DNA of 64,000 nucleotides from an uncultured Alphaproteobacteria bacterium (GCA_902522865.1 CABYXC010000006.1:1-64000), one strand, 5' to 3'. Shown: positions 43,793 through 53,031, counted from the first letter of the stretch. Translations and numbers: made by a program. The notes: generated by a model from the letters alone, not told the origin.

Positions 43793-44797
43793 ATGAAAAA
43801 ACTATTATCTATCTTTGCAGTTGTAGCGTTTGCTTTTTCAGCACATGCTGGAACTCTTGATGATGTTAAAAATAGAGGTTTTCTAAAATGTGGAGTAACA
43901 ACTGGTCTTGCTGGTTTTGCTGCTCCAGATGATAGCGGTGAATGGGCTGGTCTAGATGCAGATATGTGTCGTGCAGTTGCTGTAGCTGTTTTTGGAGACC
44001 GTTCAAAAGTAGAATTTATTACTACTACAGGTAAATCTCGTTTCCCAACATTAGCTTCTGGTGAAGTTGATATGTTAGCGAGAAACACAACTTGGACAAT
44101 TAGCCGTGATGTTAATCTTGGTTTTGAGTTCGTAGGTGTAAACTTCTACGATGGACAAGGTTTCATGGTTCCATCTGCTCTTGGTGTATCAAGTGCAACT
44201 GAGCTTGATGGTGCTACTGTATGTATCCAAACTGGTACTACTACAGAGTTAAACCTTGCTGACTTCTTTAGATTAAATGGAATTAGCTACGAAGCACTTC
44301 CAATTGAAACTAATGATGAAGGTAAAGAAAACTTATTTGCTGGAAGATGTGACGTATACACAACTGACGCATCAGGTCTTTCTTCAACAAGAGCTGCTGC
44401 TTCTAATCCAGATAAATGGGTTGTATTACCAGAAATTATTTCAAAAGAACCACTTGGTCCACTTGTAAGACATGGTGACCACCAGTGGGGTGACGTAGTT
44501 CGTTGGTCTTTAAATGCAATGATTATTGCTGAAGAACTAGGTATTACATCTGAAAACGTTGATGCTCAAACTAGCTCTAATGTTCCTGAAGTACTAAGAC
44601 TTCTTGGTGTTGAAGGTAACTATGGAGAAATGCTTGAGCTAAGTAATGATTGGGCTTACCAAATTATCAAACAAATTGGTAACTACTCAGAATCATACGA
44701 AGCAAACGTAGGTCCAGACACACCTCTAGAAATTGCAAGAGGTTTAAATGCTCTATGGACTCAAGGTGGTATTTTATACGCACCTCCATTCAGATAA
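43793..44797 (+). CDS. aapJ: General L-amino acid ABC transporter, binding protein
   Basis: A 334-residue periplasmic protein. The signal peptide runs to about AHA-GTL. Mature segments TLDDVKNRGFLKCGVTTGLAGFAAPDDSGEWAGLDADMCRAVAVAVFGD and FPTLASGEVDMLARNTTWTISRD are diagnostic for AapJ/BztA. It binds a broad range of L-amino acids. Base composition and codon use are less AT-rich than in the permease genes, in line with very high expression. An attenuator-like hairpin lies between it and aapQ. Confidence 0.96.
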   Translation: MKKLLSIFAVVAFAFSAHAGTLDDVKNRGFLKCGVTTGLAGFAAPDDSGEWAGLDADMCRAVAVAVFGDRSKVEFITTTGKSRFPTLASGEVDMLARNTTWTISRDVNLGFEFVGVNFYDGQGFMVPSALGVSSATELDGATVCIQTGTTTELNLADFFRLNGISYEALPIETNDEGKENLFAGRCDVYTTDASGLSSTRAAASNPDKWVVLPEIISKEPLGPLVRHGDHQWGDVVRWSLNAMIIAEELGITSENVDAQTSSNVPEVLRLLGVEGNYGEMLELSNDWAYQIIKQIGNYSESYEANVGPDTPLEIARGLNALWTQGGILYAPPFR

Positions 44798-44817
44798 ATC
44801 TTAATTAAATTTAAAAC

Positions 44818-44845
44818 GGGGGGTTTTAAACCCCCCATTTTTTTT
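44818..44845 (+). terminator. Attenuator/terminator between aapJ and aapQ
   Basis: GGGGGG (44818-44823), loop TTTTAAA, CCCCCC (44831-44836), A, then a T run to 44845. It lies between the binding-protein gene and the permease genes, so it probably lets only part of the transcripts continue. Confidence 0.9.
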
Positions 44846-44858
44846 GTATATACTAGCG

Positions 44859-46022
44859 ATGCGATCTAACTTAGGTTTCTTTTCTGATGAAAAATTTAGA
44901 TCCATTTTTTTTCAAACTTTAGTTGTAGGTTTATTTGCCCTAGGGTTATTTTTTGTAATAAGTACAACTTCTTACAACTTAGAAAAAAGAAATATCGCAA
45001 CTGGTTGGAGTTTTCTTCAAAATCCAGCTGGCTTTGATATAAGTTTTTCCCCCTTCTTAGAATTTAAATCAACCGATACACATTTAAAAGTTTATTTTGT
45101 AGGAGTCTTAAATACTCTTTTGGTGTCAATAACAGGTTGTATAGCTGCAACAATTTTAGGTTTTATATTGGGCATAGTAAGACTATCTTCAAATTGGTTA
45201 TTAAGTCGACTAGTTTATATTTACGTTGAATTTTCAAGAAATGTACCCTTACTTCTTCAAATAATTTTATGGTATAGTATTTTAATTCAACTTCCTCGTG
45301 TTAAGCAATCATTACAAGTTCTTGATGTATTTTATATTTCAAACAGAGGATTGTATTCTCCAAGACCAATATTTGAAAGTGGATTTTCATATGTATTAAT
45401 TGCAATTGTATTGGCTTTAATTTCAAGTTTCTTAATAAATAGATGGGCAAAAAAAAGACAAGATAAGACAGGTCAACAATTCCCAGTATTCTCAAGTTCA
45501 ATCGGATTAATATTTATTATTCCATTAATTTTATTTTTTATTCTTGGTTCACCTTTGTCTTTTGAGCATCCAGAATTAAAAGGTTTTAACTTTAAAGGCG
45601 GTCTAGTTATTAGACCTGAATTTATAGCAATGTTTTTAGCATTATCAATTTACACAGCAGCTTTCATTTCTGAAATAGTTAGAGCAGGAATAATGTCTGT
45701 CTCAAAAGGACAAAGAGAGGCATCTGCTGCTATAGGTTTAAAACAAACATGGATAATGAGACTAATCATTATACCCCAAGCTCTTAGAGTGATTGTCCCT
45801 CCACTAACAAGTCAGTATTTAAACTTAACTAAAAATTCTTCTTTAGGAATTGCTGTCGGATACGCTGACCTTGTTCACGGTTTTGGAGGAATAAGTTTAA
45901 ATCAAACTGGCCAAGCTATTGAATGTATGGCAATTGTTATGGCAACTTATTTGTCAATTAGTCTGACAATATCTTTCTTTATGAACATTTATAATAGAAG
46001 TATACAATTTAAGGAAAAGTAA
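44859..46022 (+). CDS. aapQ: General L-amino acid ABC transporter, permease AapQ
   Basis: A 387-residue permease from the ATG at 44859; the TTG five codons earlier lies in the terminator T run and is unlikely. It has the LNTLLVSITGCIAATILGFILGI region, EFSRNVPLLLQIILWY, and the coupling loop REASAAIGLKQTWIMRLIIIPQALRVIVPPLTSQYLNL. The long periplasmic insert between helices is characteristic of AapQ/BztB. No Shine-Dalgarno is visible. It overlaps aapM by one base. Confidence 0.94.
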   Translation: MRSNLGFFSDEKFRSIFFQTLVVGLFALGLFFVISTTSYNLEKRNIATGWSFLQNPAGFDISFSPFLEFKSTDTHLKVYFVGVLNTLLVSITGCIAATILGFILGIVRLSSNWLLSRLVYIYVEFSRNVPLLLQIILWYSILIQLPRVKQSLQVLDVFYISNRGLYSPRPIFESGFSYVLIAIVLALISSFLINRWAKKRQDKTGQQFPVFSSSIGLIFIIPLILFFILGSPLSFEHPELKGFNFKGGLVIRPEFIAMFLALSIYTAAFISEIVRAGIMSVSKGQREASAAIGLKQTWIMRLIIIPQALRVIVPPLTSQYLNLTKNSSLGIAVGYADLVHGFGGISLNQTGQAIECMAIVMATYLSISLTISFFMNIYNRSIQFKEK

Positions 46023-47155
46023 TGAACGAAATGAATGAAGTTAGAAAACCACCAGTTGCAACAACAGGTATTATTGGTTGGTTACGAATAAATTTATTCT
46101 TCAATTGGACAAACTCATTAATAACTTTATTTGTTATTTATTGTTTGTATCAGTTTATCCCTTGGATTTTAGATTGGACAATATTCTCAGCTGACTTCAA
46201 ATATAATTATCTTGGTGAACAAATTACTAACCAAGAAATGTGTTCACGAAATTTAGATCCTGAAAATGGTGGAGCTTGTTGGGCAGTTATATATGTAAGG
46301 TTTTATCAATTTATTTATGGATTTTATCCAAGGGTTGAAGTTTGGAGAGTTAATTTAGCGTATGTGATGTTAGCTTTTGCGCTGCTACCTCTTTTGTATG
46401 CAAAACTTCCGTATAGAAAGTACTTCTTATATTTTACATACATTTTTCCTGTTATTGCTTATTTTTTACTTAATGGTGGCTTGGGATTTACTGAAGTCTC
46501 TACTAACAAATGGGGCGGTCTTCTAGTAACACTTGTCCTAGGCTGTACTGGAATTGCATTAGCCTTTCCTATTGGAATTATGTTGGCTTTAGGAAGAAGA
46601 TCTAAGTTACCAGTTATAAGTATGATGTGTACATTGTTTATTGAGTTTATTAGAGGTGTTCCTCTTATAACTTTATTATTCTTTGGAATGGTAATGCTTC
46701 CTCTTTTTTTACCAGAAGGAATAGACATGGATGGTTTGGTAAGAGTTCTTGTTGCCGTTACTTTATTTCAATCCGCTTATATGGCAGAAGTTATAAGAGG
46801 AGGACTACAGGCAATACCTCCTGGCCAATATGAAGCTGCTAAATCACTTGGGATGTCTTATTGGAGAATGAATTTATTAATAATTCTTCCTCAAGCTATT
46901 AGAATTTCTATACCACCAATTGTCAACACATCTATAGGTTTATTTAAGGACACAACTTTAGTAATTATTGTAGGAATATTGGATTTATTAGGAATTGGAA
47001 GAGGTACTTTAGCGGATACCAATTGGTTAGGTTTATCTTATGAAATTTACTTTTTTGTAAGTTTGGTATTTTTTATATTCACATTTGGAATGTCTAGATA
47101 CAGTTTGTATTTGGAAAAGAAATTAAAAACAGGTATTAATATGGGGGCTGATTAA
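46022..47155 (+). CDS. aapM: General L-amino acid ABC transporter, permease AapM
   Basis: A 377-residue permease, the partner of Aap[32 protein letters not shown] (about 160-190), [23 protein letters not shown] and the coupling loop [33 protein letters not shown] are family features. The segment [24 protein letters not shown] lies in a periplasmic loop with two cysteines that may form a disulfide. One-base overlap with aapQ, one-base gap to aapP. Confidence 0.95.
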   Translation: MNEMNEVRKPPVATTGIIGWLRINLFFNWTNSLITLFVIYCLYQFIPWILDWTIFSADFKYNYLGEQITNQEMCSRNLDPENGGACWAVIYVRFYQFIYGFYPRVEVWRVNLAYVMLAFALLPLLYAKLPYRKYFLYFTYIFPVIAYFLLNGGLGFTEVSTNKWGGLLVTLVLGCTGIALAFPIGIMLALGRRSKLPVISMMCTLFIEFIRGVPLITLLFFGMVMLPLFLPEGIDMDGLVRVLVAVTLFQSAYMAEVIRGGLQAIPPGQYEAAKSLGMSYWRMNLLIILPQAIRISIPPIVNTSIGLFKDTTLVIIVGILDLLGIGRGTLADTNWLGLSYEIYFFVSLVFFIFTFGMSRYSLYLEKKLKTGINMGAD

Positions 47156-47156
47156 A

Positions 47157-47900
47157 ATGAGTGAAAAATCTATAATTTCATTAAAAAATGTTAATAAGTG
47201 GTTTGGGGATTTTCATGTATTACAAGATGTAAATCTTGAAGTTAAGAAGAAAGAAAGAATTGTAGTTTGTGGTCCTTCTGGTTCTGGTAAATCCACAATG
47301 ATCAGATGTATTAATAGATTGGAAGAGCACCAAGAAGGTTCAATTATTGTTGATGGAATTGAGTTAACAGGAAATTTAAAAAATATTGATAATGTTAGAA
47401 AAGAAGTTGGGATGGTATTCCAGCAATTTAATTTATTCCCTCATTTATCTGTAAAAGAAAATATAACGTTAGCACCAATTTGGGTTAAAAAAATGCCAAA
47501 GGCGGAAGCAGAGGAACTGGCTATGAGGCAGTTAGAAATAGTAAAAATTCCTGAACAAGCCAACAAGTATCCTGGTCAATTATCTGGTGGTCAACAACAA
47601 AGAGTAGCAATTGCTAGATCTCTTGCAATGAATCCTAACATCATGCTTTTTGATGAACCAACTTCAGCTCTAGATCCTGAAATGATAAAAGAAGTTTTAG
47701 ATGTTATGGTTGATTTGGCAAACGGTGGAATGACTATGATTGTTGTTACTCACGAAATGGGTTTTGCTAAAACAGTTGCTGATAGAATGGTGTTTATGGA
47801 TGAAGGTAAAATTGTTGAGGAAGCTAGCCCAGATAAGTTTTTCAATAATCCAGAGAGTGATCGTACAAAGTTATTCTTAAGTCAAATTCTTCATCAGTAA
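47157..47900 (+). CDS. aapP: General L-amino acid ABC transporter, ATPase AapP
   Basis: A 247-residue ATPase with Walker [10 protein letters not shown] (about residues 36-44), Q-loop [10 protein letters not shown], signature [15 protein letters not shown], Walker [13 protein letters not shown] and the switch His in [10 protein letters not shown]. It powers AapJQM. It is the only ABC ATPase in the window, although two further importers lack one; polar amino-acid ATPases are not known to serve those types. Confidence 0.97.
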   Translation: MSEKSIISLKNVNKWFGDFHVLQDVNLEVKKKERIVVCGPSGSGKSTMIRCINRLEEHQEGSIIVDGIELTGNLKNIDNVRKEVGMVFQQFNLFPHLSVKENITLAPIWVKKMPKAEAEELAMRQLEIVKIPEQANKYPGQLSGGQQQRVAIARSLAMNPNIMLFDEPTSALDPEMIKEVLDVMVDLANGGMTMIVVTHEMGFAKTVADRMVFMDEGKIVEEASPDKFFNNPESDRTKLFLSQILHQ

Positions 47901-47901
47901 T

Positions 47902-48603
47902 TTAAGAAGATAACAATAAATTAACTCTTCTATTCATTTTACCTTTGTTTTCTATTTTGCCGATTTGAATTTTACCTATCTCATTAGTTGATTTCACATG
48001 TGTACCACCACAAGGTTGTAAATCAATATCACCAATTCTAATTAATCTTATTTTACCATCTACTTGCGGAGGTTTTACTGACATAGTTCTGACTAGTTCA
48101 GGTTTTTCTTCCAATATACTACTTTCAATTACTTCACTAGTAACGGTATGATTATCTTCAACCAACAAATTTATTTTTTCTTCTAATTCTTCTTTATTTA
48201 TTTGTTTATCTGGATCATTAAAATCTAATCGACTTTTTTCATAACCAATTTGACCGCCAGTTACTCCTAAAGGGACTATAGAACACAACAAGTGCAGTGC
48301 AGTATGCATTCTCATATGCTTGTATCGTAAATCCCAATTTATTTTTCCAATTATGTCAGCATTCTCTTCAAGATCTTTGAGATCATCTACAATATTTATT
48401 ATTTTATTATTTTCTTTAATAGTATCTAAAACTTCTATTTTTATACTTTCAGCTTCTATTGCACCTGTGTCCCCAGGTTGACCACCACTTTTTGCATAAA
48501 ATGCTGTCTTATCTAACTCAATACGATTTTCTTCTTTCACAATACCTGTAATTTTTGCTTTAAATTCTCTAAGGTATGCATCATCTTCAAATAATTTTGT
48601 CAT
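47902..48603 (-). CDS. Alanyl-tRNA editing protein AlaX-type
   Basis: A 233-residue free-standing editing domain related to the second half of AlaRS. The zinc site is in HMRMHTALHLLC (HxxxH, about residues 97-101) and in CGGTHVKSTNEIG (Cys and His near 199-203). YAKSGGQPGDTG in the N-terminal part is the glycine-rich motif of medium AlaX. It removes serine or glycine from mischarged tRNA-Ala. It converges on aapP with one base between. Confidence 0.9.
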   Translation of the reverse strand: MTKLFEDDAYLREFKAKITGIVKEENRIELDKTAFYAKSGGQPGDTGAIEAESIKIEVLDTIKENNKIINIVDDLKDLEENADIIGKINWDLRYKHMRMHTALHLLCSIVPLGVTGGQIGYEKSRLDFNDPDKQINKEELEEKINLLVEDNHTVTSEVIESSILEEKPELVRTMSVKPPQVDGKIRLIRIGDIDLQPCGGTHVKSTNEIGKIQIGKIENKGKMNRRVNLLLSS

Positions 48604-48636
48604 AGCGTTTTTTAACAGTATTTTAAAAATATTATA

Positions 48637-48664
48637 TTGACTTTTTTCTCATTCTGAATAAATT
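48637..48664 (+). promoter_or_regulatory. Promoter of umuDC
   Basis: TTGACT (48637-48642), 16-base spacer, TAAATT (48659-48664). It lies directly before the LexA box, so a bound repressor would cover the start site. Leader to the umuD ATG is about 70 bases and very AT-rich. Confidence 0.6.
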
Positions 48665-48665
48665 A

Positions 48666-48680
48666 GAACAAAAGTAGAAC
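48666..48680 (+). promoter_or_regulatory. LexA box, alphaproteobacterial direct-repeat type
   Basis: GAAC at 48666-48669 and GAAC at 48677-48680 with exactly seven bases between, which is GTTC-N7-GTTC on the other strand. This is the known operator of alphaproteobacterial LexA. It sits just downstream of the umuDC promoter elements, as expected for SOS control of a mutagenic polymerase. Confidence 0.85.
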
Positions 48681-48742
48681 AAATAATTTTATAAATAATA
48701 TAATTATTATTTATCAATTATTTAAATATTTTTTCTAATATT

Positions 48743-49180
48743 ATGTCTAAAAAAATAGAAAACTTAATATTTAAAGCTGAATCCAAAGGAGATCAAATAA
48801 CACCTTATTTTCTTGATACAGTATCTGCAGGTTTTCCATCTCCAGCTACTGATTATATGGAAAACAAACTTGATCTTAATGAATATTTGGTTCAACGTCC
48901 AACAGCAACCTATATCGTTAAAGCTAATGGCCCTTCTATGACCGATGCAGGCATATTATCAGGTGATTTACTTATTGTTGATAGAAGTATTACACCTCGT
49001 AACGACAATATTGTTATAGCCTCTATCTTTGGTGATCTAACAGTTAAAAAACTGAAAAAGAAAGATCAGTCACTATTTTTAATTTCTGCCAATAGTGAGT
49101 ATCCTAGTATTCAAGTTAAAGAGGAAATGGAGTGTTTTATATGGGGGGTAGTGACATATGTCATACACAAAACTACTTAG
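48743..49180 (+). CDS. umuD: DNA polymerase V subunit UmuD (S24 peptidase)
   Basis: A 145-residue self-cleaving protein. The scissile bond would be Ala29-Gly30 in SAGFPSPA, the serine nucleophile is Ser65 in NGPSM, and the general base is Lys102 in DLTVKK; these mirror Ser60 and Lys97 of the E. coli protein. There is no N-terminal winged helix, so it is UmuD and not LexA. After RecA-stimulated cleavage UmuD' would activate UmuC. Its end overlaps umuC by 23 bases. Confidence 0.95.
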   Translation: MSKKIENLIFKAESKGDQITPYFLDTVSAGFPSPATDYMENKLDLNEYLVQRPTATYIVKANGPSMTDAGILSGDLLIVDRSITPRNDNIVIASIFGDLTVKKLKKKDQSLFLISANSEYPSIQVKEEMECFIWGVVTYVIHKTT

Positions 49181-50462
49181 TAGAAATCATAACTCAGTAA
49201 ATCAATCTATAGCATTGATAGATTGCAATAATTTTTATGCGTCATGTGAAAGAATATTTAATCCAAAACTTATAGGAAAACCAATTGTCGTACTTTCGAA
49301 TAATGATGGTTGTATCATTGCGCGATCAAAAGAAGCAAAAAAATTAGGGATAAAAATGGGTGAGCCTTATTTTAAAGCAAAAAATATTATTGAAAAAAAT
49401 GATGTTAAAGTTTTTTCATCTAATTATTCTCTGTATGGTGATATTTCTCAGAGAGTAATGGAGACTTTATCAAGTTTCTCTTCAGAGGTAGAAATCTACT
49501 CTATAGATGAAGCATTTCTTGGTTTAAATGGTTTTGAGAACTATGAGCTAAACACTTATTGCAGACATATTAGGCAAACGATTAATAGGTGGGTTGGTAT
49601 TCCAGTTAGTATTGGAGTGGGGCCAACAAAAACACTATCCAAAATAGCTAATCATCTAGCAAAAAAACAATCAGACTATAAAGGTGTGTGCATACTAAAA
49701 AACAAAATAGAAATAAAAAAAGCATTAGAATTCACATCTATTGAAGAAGTATGGGGCATTGGAAGAAGATTATCTCTTTTCCTGAAAAAATATAATATTC
49801 ATAATGCTTATCAATTTTCACAAATGGACAGAGGATGGATAAGAAAAAATATGGGTGTAGTGGGAGAGAAGACATACTTAGAATTAAATAGCGTATCGTG
49901 TTTAGAGCTTGATTTGGTTCCAAGTGATAAACAAAGTTGTTGTGTTTCAAGATCATTTAGTCAGCCAATAGAAAAATTATTTGATTTGGAGGAATCAATA
50001 TCAACTTATGGATCAAGAGTATCAGAGAAAATAAGGGAAGAGGGGTTAGTGGCTGAATCAATGAGTGTTTTTGTTTTAACTAATCATTTTAATAGAAGGG
50101 AGAAACAATATTCAAATTCAATAAAACTACATTTACCTTTTCCAACAAATAATAGCATAAAAATTGTTAAAAGAGCTCTTGAAGGAATTAGAAAAATATA
50201 TCGACCAGGATTTCGTTATAAAAAAGCTGGAATTATATTATATGGTCTTAGCAGGCAAAATGTAACTAGAGGATTGCTTGATTATGACCGTGATACATCA
50301 GATAGAATAATGAATACTATTGATAATATTAATTCTAGATATGGAAGTTCAACTTTAAAGATAGCCTCTGAAGGTATAGAAAAAATATGGAAGATGAAAA
50401 GAGAAAACGTATCCCCATGTTACACAACACGTTTTGAAGAATTGGTGGAGGTTAAGGCTTAG
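49158..50462 (+). CDS. umuC: DNA polymerase V catalytic subunit UmuC (Y family)
   Basis: A 434-residue translesion polymerase. It has ALIDCNNFYASCERIFNP (first metal Asp and steric gate region), NNDGCIIARSKEAKKLGIKMGEPYF, and YSIDEAFLGLNG with the catalytic Asp-Glu. The little finger follows, and the C-terminus retains the UmuC-specific DUF4113-type tail (SRYGSSTLKIASEG.EK.WKMKRENVSPCYTTRFEEL). The ATG at 49158 adds about 20 residues before the usual start point; no closer ATG exists. It is followed by the island at 50.47 kb with no terminator. Confidence 0.95.
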   Translation: MSYTKLLSRNHNSVNQSIALIDCNNFYASCERIFNPKLIGKPIVVLSNNDGCIIARSKEAKKLGIKMGEPYFKAKNIIEKNDVKVFSSNYSLYGDISQRVMETLSSFSSEVEIYSIDEAFLGLNGFENYELNTYCRHIRQTINRWVGIPVSIGVGPTKTLSKIANHLAKKQSDYKGVCILKNKIEIKKALEFTSIEEVWGIGRRLSLFLKKYNIHNAYQFSQMDRGWIRKNMGVVGEKTYLELNSVSCLELDLVPSDKQSCCVSRSFSQPIEKLFDLEESISTYGSRVSEKIREEGLVAESMSVFVLTNHFNRREKQYSNSIKLHLPFPTNNSIKIVKRALEGIRKIYRPGFRYKKAGIILYGLSRQNVTRGLLDYDRDTSDRIMNTIDNINSRYGSSTLKIASEGIEKIWKMKRENVSPCYTTRFEELVEVKA

Positions 50463-50469
50463 ATAAAAA

Positions 50470-50497
50470 TGACTACCCCGAGCAAGGCCCCAACTGG
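50470..50497 (+). repeat. Degenerate copy of the tRNA-Asn 3' end (possible attachment site)
   Basis: This GC-rich stretch, unusual for the region, aligns with 55275-55301, the 3' end of tRNA-Asn including its CCA, read in the same orientation. By eye 19 of 27 aligned bases match with one inserted A; both begin TG.CT then CCCCG. It lies eight bases after the umuC stop, at the other border of the four-gene island. It may be an old integration scar; chance similarity is possible. Confidence 0.35.
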
Positions 50498-50536
50498 TAA
50501 AAAATCAAGTAGCAAAACATTGATAAAATGAAAATA

Positions 50537-50606
50537 TTGTAATTATACATAATTATAAATGTAATAATACACAATTAATATTGTAATATTACAAAAATAT
50601 TGTAAT
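50537..50606 (+). promoter_or_regulatory. Phased TTGTAAT repeat array upstream of the island operon
   Basis: TTGTAAT at 50537, ATGTAAT at 50559, TTGTAAT at 50581 and TTGTAAT at 50600: spacings of 22, 22 and 19 bases, two helical turns each for the first two. The third copy is part of a perfect 14-base palindrome, TTGTAATATTACAA (50581-50594). The last copy ends nine bases before the ATG at 50616, covering the usual ribosome site. This looks like a multi-site operator for a regulator, probably one encoded by the island. Confidence 0.6.
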
Positions 50607-50615
50607 ATAAGTATT

Positions 50616-50843
50616 ATGATCAATAAAAATGAAGATAAATTTATAAAATTAGCAAATATAAGGGTCAATAAAGCTATAAAATTAATCAGACTAATTGGTA
50701 ACCTATCTAATAAAAGTCATTATTCTTATGATGATAAAAAGGCAAAAAAAATTATCGATGCTCTTCAAAAAGAATTAAATTTAATAAAAAATAAATTTAA
50801 CAATCCCAAAGGCGGAAGGGAAGATACGGATTTTGAATTATAA
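50616..50843 (+). CDS. Island gene 1: small helical protein, unknown
   Basis: A 75-residue basic, helical protein. The core KLANIRVNKAIKLIRLIGNLSNKSHYSYDDKKAKKIIDALQKELNLIKNKF has the look of a conserved domain with a helix, an NLSN turn and a second helix, and the tail KGGREDTDFEL is polar. I recall similar small proteins beside phage-defence and restriction genes, but cannot name a family. Its stop codon directly precedes the next start, and it is the first gene after the repeat array. Confidence 0.6.
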   Translation: MINKNEDKFIKLANIRVNKAIKLIRLIGNLSNKSHYSYDDKKAKKIIDALQKELNLIKNKFNNPKGGREDTDFEL

Positions 50844-51419
50844 ATGAAAAACAAAATAGACATAAGATCATTAAGTAATGAGTATATAATTCTTCTAGCG
50901 CTTTATAAAGAGGCTGGAGAAGATGGTTTGGCAGATGTTGAGGATATTGCTGTATCAGCTGATAAATTAGTTAAGAAAAAGTTTAGATGGAAAAAGTATA
51001 AAAAATATATTGATTTATCATTGGTAAAATCCCTTTTGGCTAATTCAAGAGAGAGAGTAAAAATAGTTAATGGTGGAAAAGATGGATGGTATTTAACAAA
51101 AAAAGGAATTAAAATTATTAACGAGTTAAAAAATAAAATATCATATAGTGGTCAAAGACTAGAAAGGTTAAGTAAATTTGATAAGAATAAAATAATATTT
51201 GAATCCAATAGAGTTTTAACAAGCAATATTTACAAAAAATATTGTATTGATGAAAAAATTACAATCCCCGAAATAAAAAAAATTTTTAAAATTGATAAAT
51301 ACGCATCTGAAATTGAAAAACGTAAAGCAGTAACAAACTTAATCCGATTACTGAAAGACAATGAAGAGATAAATAAATTTTTAAAGACAATTAAAAAAAG
51401 GATATTAAATAATGAATAG
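50844..51419 (+). CDS. Island gene 2: winged-helix protein, unknown
   Basis: A 191-residue protein. Residues about 12-95 look like a winged helix: an N-terminal helix EYIILLALYKEAGEDGLADVEDIA, then a helix SLVKSLLANSRERVKIVNGG and the wing DGWYLTKKGIKIINEL. The second half is basic and helical with no recognised domain. It could be the DNA-binding partner of the ATPase encoded next, which it overlaps by eight bases. No catalytic motif is seen. Confidence 0.6.
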   Translation: MKNKIDIRSLSNEYIILLALYKEAGEDGLADVEDIAVSADKLVKKKFRWKKYKKYIDLSLVKSLLANSRERVKIVNGGKDGWYLTKKGIKIINELKNKISYSGQRLERLSKFDKNKIIFESNRVLTSNIYKKYCIDEKITIPEIKKIFKIDKYASEIEKRKAVTNLIRLLKDNEEINKFLKTIKKRILNNE

Positions 51420-53031
51420 AAAAGTAAAAACTCACGTAGGTAGAGATTTAATTCAAAATGGTGAATATTTTTATCACCCTCCCAAGGCTATATTAGAATA
51501 TATTAAAAATGGATATAATTATAAAAAACCAGCTCTAAATGCAGAGGTAAATGTAAAAATAGATATTACAAATGATGTAATATCAATCTCTGATAATGGA
51601 AGAGGAATGAGTAACTCAGAAATTAACGATCAGTTTCTCGTAATGCATGGTGAAAACCAAGATAGAAAAAAAAATAATCCCACTGATGGTATGTTTGGTA
51701 CTGGGAAATGTGCTTTTTTAGGTATTGCAAATATTTTAGAAGTAAAGACAGCACAAAAAGGTAAATTTAATCATTTTATAATTAGTAGGAAAGAGATTAA
51801 AGGCATTAAAGGAACTGAAGATATACCTGTAACTTCAATAAAAACTGATATTGTTACTGATTTGGAAGATGGTACATTAATTGAATGTAAAGAGCTTAAA
51901 AATCATGTCAAAAAAAATAAAAATTTAGTTGCTCAAATTACCTCCTTAACTAAAAAAATTATTAGAAATAAAAAAGATACAAAAGTATTCATACAAAATA
52001 ATTTAGTTGAAATAAAAGATCCAGAAATTGATTTCTATGAAAAATTTCCAACAGATCAAAATGAAGAATTAAAAAAAATTATTAAAAATACAAACCTTGT
52101 AATTAATGTTTCAAAATCGTTTTTAGATAATGATGAAATGGGTATAAATATATATTCAAAAACTGTTCATTTAGACAAAACTTTAGGAGGATTAGATAAT
52201 AATCAATATTCAAAATTTATCTTTGGTGAAATCAGTATAGATGAACTTAGTAATTATAATGAAGGAGAACTATTCAATAATAACAGGGACGGTCTAAATA
52301 AAAATCATCCTTTGGTAAAAAATTTAATCAATTTTATAGGACAATCTGTCGAAAACATTATAAAAAAAATACAAGATAACCAAAAAGATAAAAAAAAGAA
52401 AGAAGAAGACAAGAAACTTGATAAATTTTCTGAAGAAATAGAAAATAAAATAAATAAATTTTGGAATAATCTTCAAACAAAACCTGAAAATCAATTAGCC
52501 GGTATGAGTAAAGGTAAGGCTAATATAATTTCCAAAATTCAAAGAGATATGCTTGTAAAGGGTGATGAAAAATCAACAACTTTAGAAGAAAATAATGATC
52601 TAAGGCTGTTAACAGATAAGAAAATTAAAGATAAAAATAAAAAAAATAACTATAAAAATAGAAAAGAAGACGAAAATAGTGAAAAGAACTCTAAATCTAT
52701 TAACAAAAATATTAATTCTAAATCACGTTATTCTGTTGTTATTAAAGATTTAGGTAACGAAGAAAATAGATGTTTATGGAGACCGGATAGAAGTACTATT
52801 TATATTAATACTGGTCATGAACAAATTAAAAATTTAAGAATTAAATACGGTTCAGAAGATAAATTTTTTAGATTTTTTATACAAGACCTGGCATTTTCAG
52901 AATTTGTGTATGCTATAGTAAGGCAATATATGGATGAAAAAATAGTTACAAACCCTATGGATGCTTTTTTTTATTATCAGGAATTTATTGATGATTTTTC
53001 AAGACAAAATATTATATTAGATGACGATTAA
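51412..53031 (+). CDS. Island gene 3: GHKL/Hsp90-like ATPase
   Basis: A 539-residue protein with an N-terminal Bergerat-fold ATPase. The N-box is EYIKN (Glu29, Asn33), the G1 box is SDNGRGM (Asp61, Gly63, Gly65), and the G2 loop is GMFGTGK (93-99), so catalysis and lid residues are intact. The middle (about 130-330) resembles the transducer part of GyrB/MutL-type proteins. A lysine-rich linker (about 395-435) leads to a C-terminal domain with NRCLWRPDRSTIYINTGHEQ. It is not HtpG, MutL, GyrB or a histidine kinase. It overlaps both neighbours by 8 and 11 bases. Confidence 0.82.
   Translation: MNRKVKTHVGRDLIQNGEYFYHPPKAILEYIKNGYNYKKPALNAEVNVKIDITNDVISISDNGRGMSNSEINDQFLVMHGENQDRKKNNPTDGMFGTGKCAFLGIANILEVKTAQKGKFNHFIISRKEIKGIKGTEDIPVTSIKTDIVTDLEDGTLIECKELKNHVKKNKNLVAQITSLTKKIIRNKKDTKVFIQNNLVEIKDPEIDFYEKFPTDQNEELKKIIKNTNLVINVSKSFLDNDEMGINIYSKTVHLDKTLGGLDNNQYSKFIFGEISIDELSNYNEGELFNNNRDGLNKNHPLVKNLINFIGQSVENIIKKIQDNQKDKKKKEEDKKLDKFSEEIENKINKFWNNLQTKPENQLAGMSKGKANIISKIQRDMLVKGDEKSTTLEENNDLRLLTDKKIKDKNKKNNYKNRKEDENSEKNSKSINKNINSKSRYSVVIKDLGNEENRCLWRPDRSTIYINTGHEQIKNLRIKYGSEDKFFRFFIQDLAFSEFVYAIVRQYMDEKIVTNPMDAFFYYQEFIDDFSRQNIILDDD

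Noticed and set aside
48743-49180. umuD as a lexA gene
   Set aside because: The N-terminal DNA-binding domain is absent, and the gene overlaps umuC, so it is UmuD.
50469-50531. A 20-codon reading frame (ATG to TGA) after umuC with GC-rich codons
   Set aside because: It is very short, has no ribosome site and no recognisable family. The GC-rich part is better explained as a tRNA-derived scar.
51412-53031. Island ATPase as HtpG, MutL or a GyrB-type topoisomerase
   Set aside because: It has only the shared Bergerat fold. The C-terminal region matches none of these and no toprim or endonuclease motif is seen.
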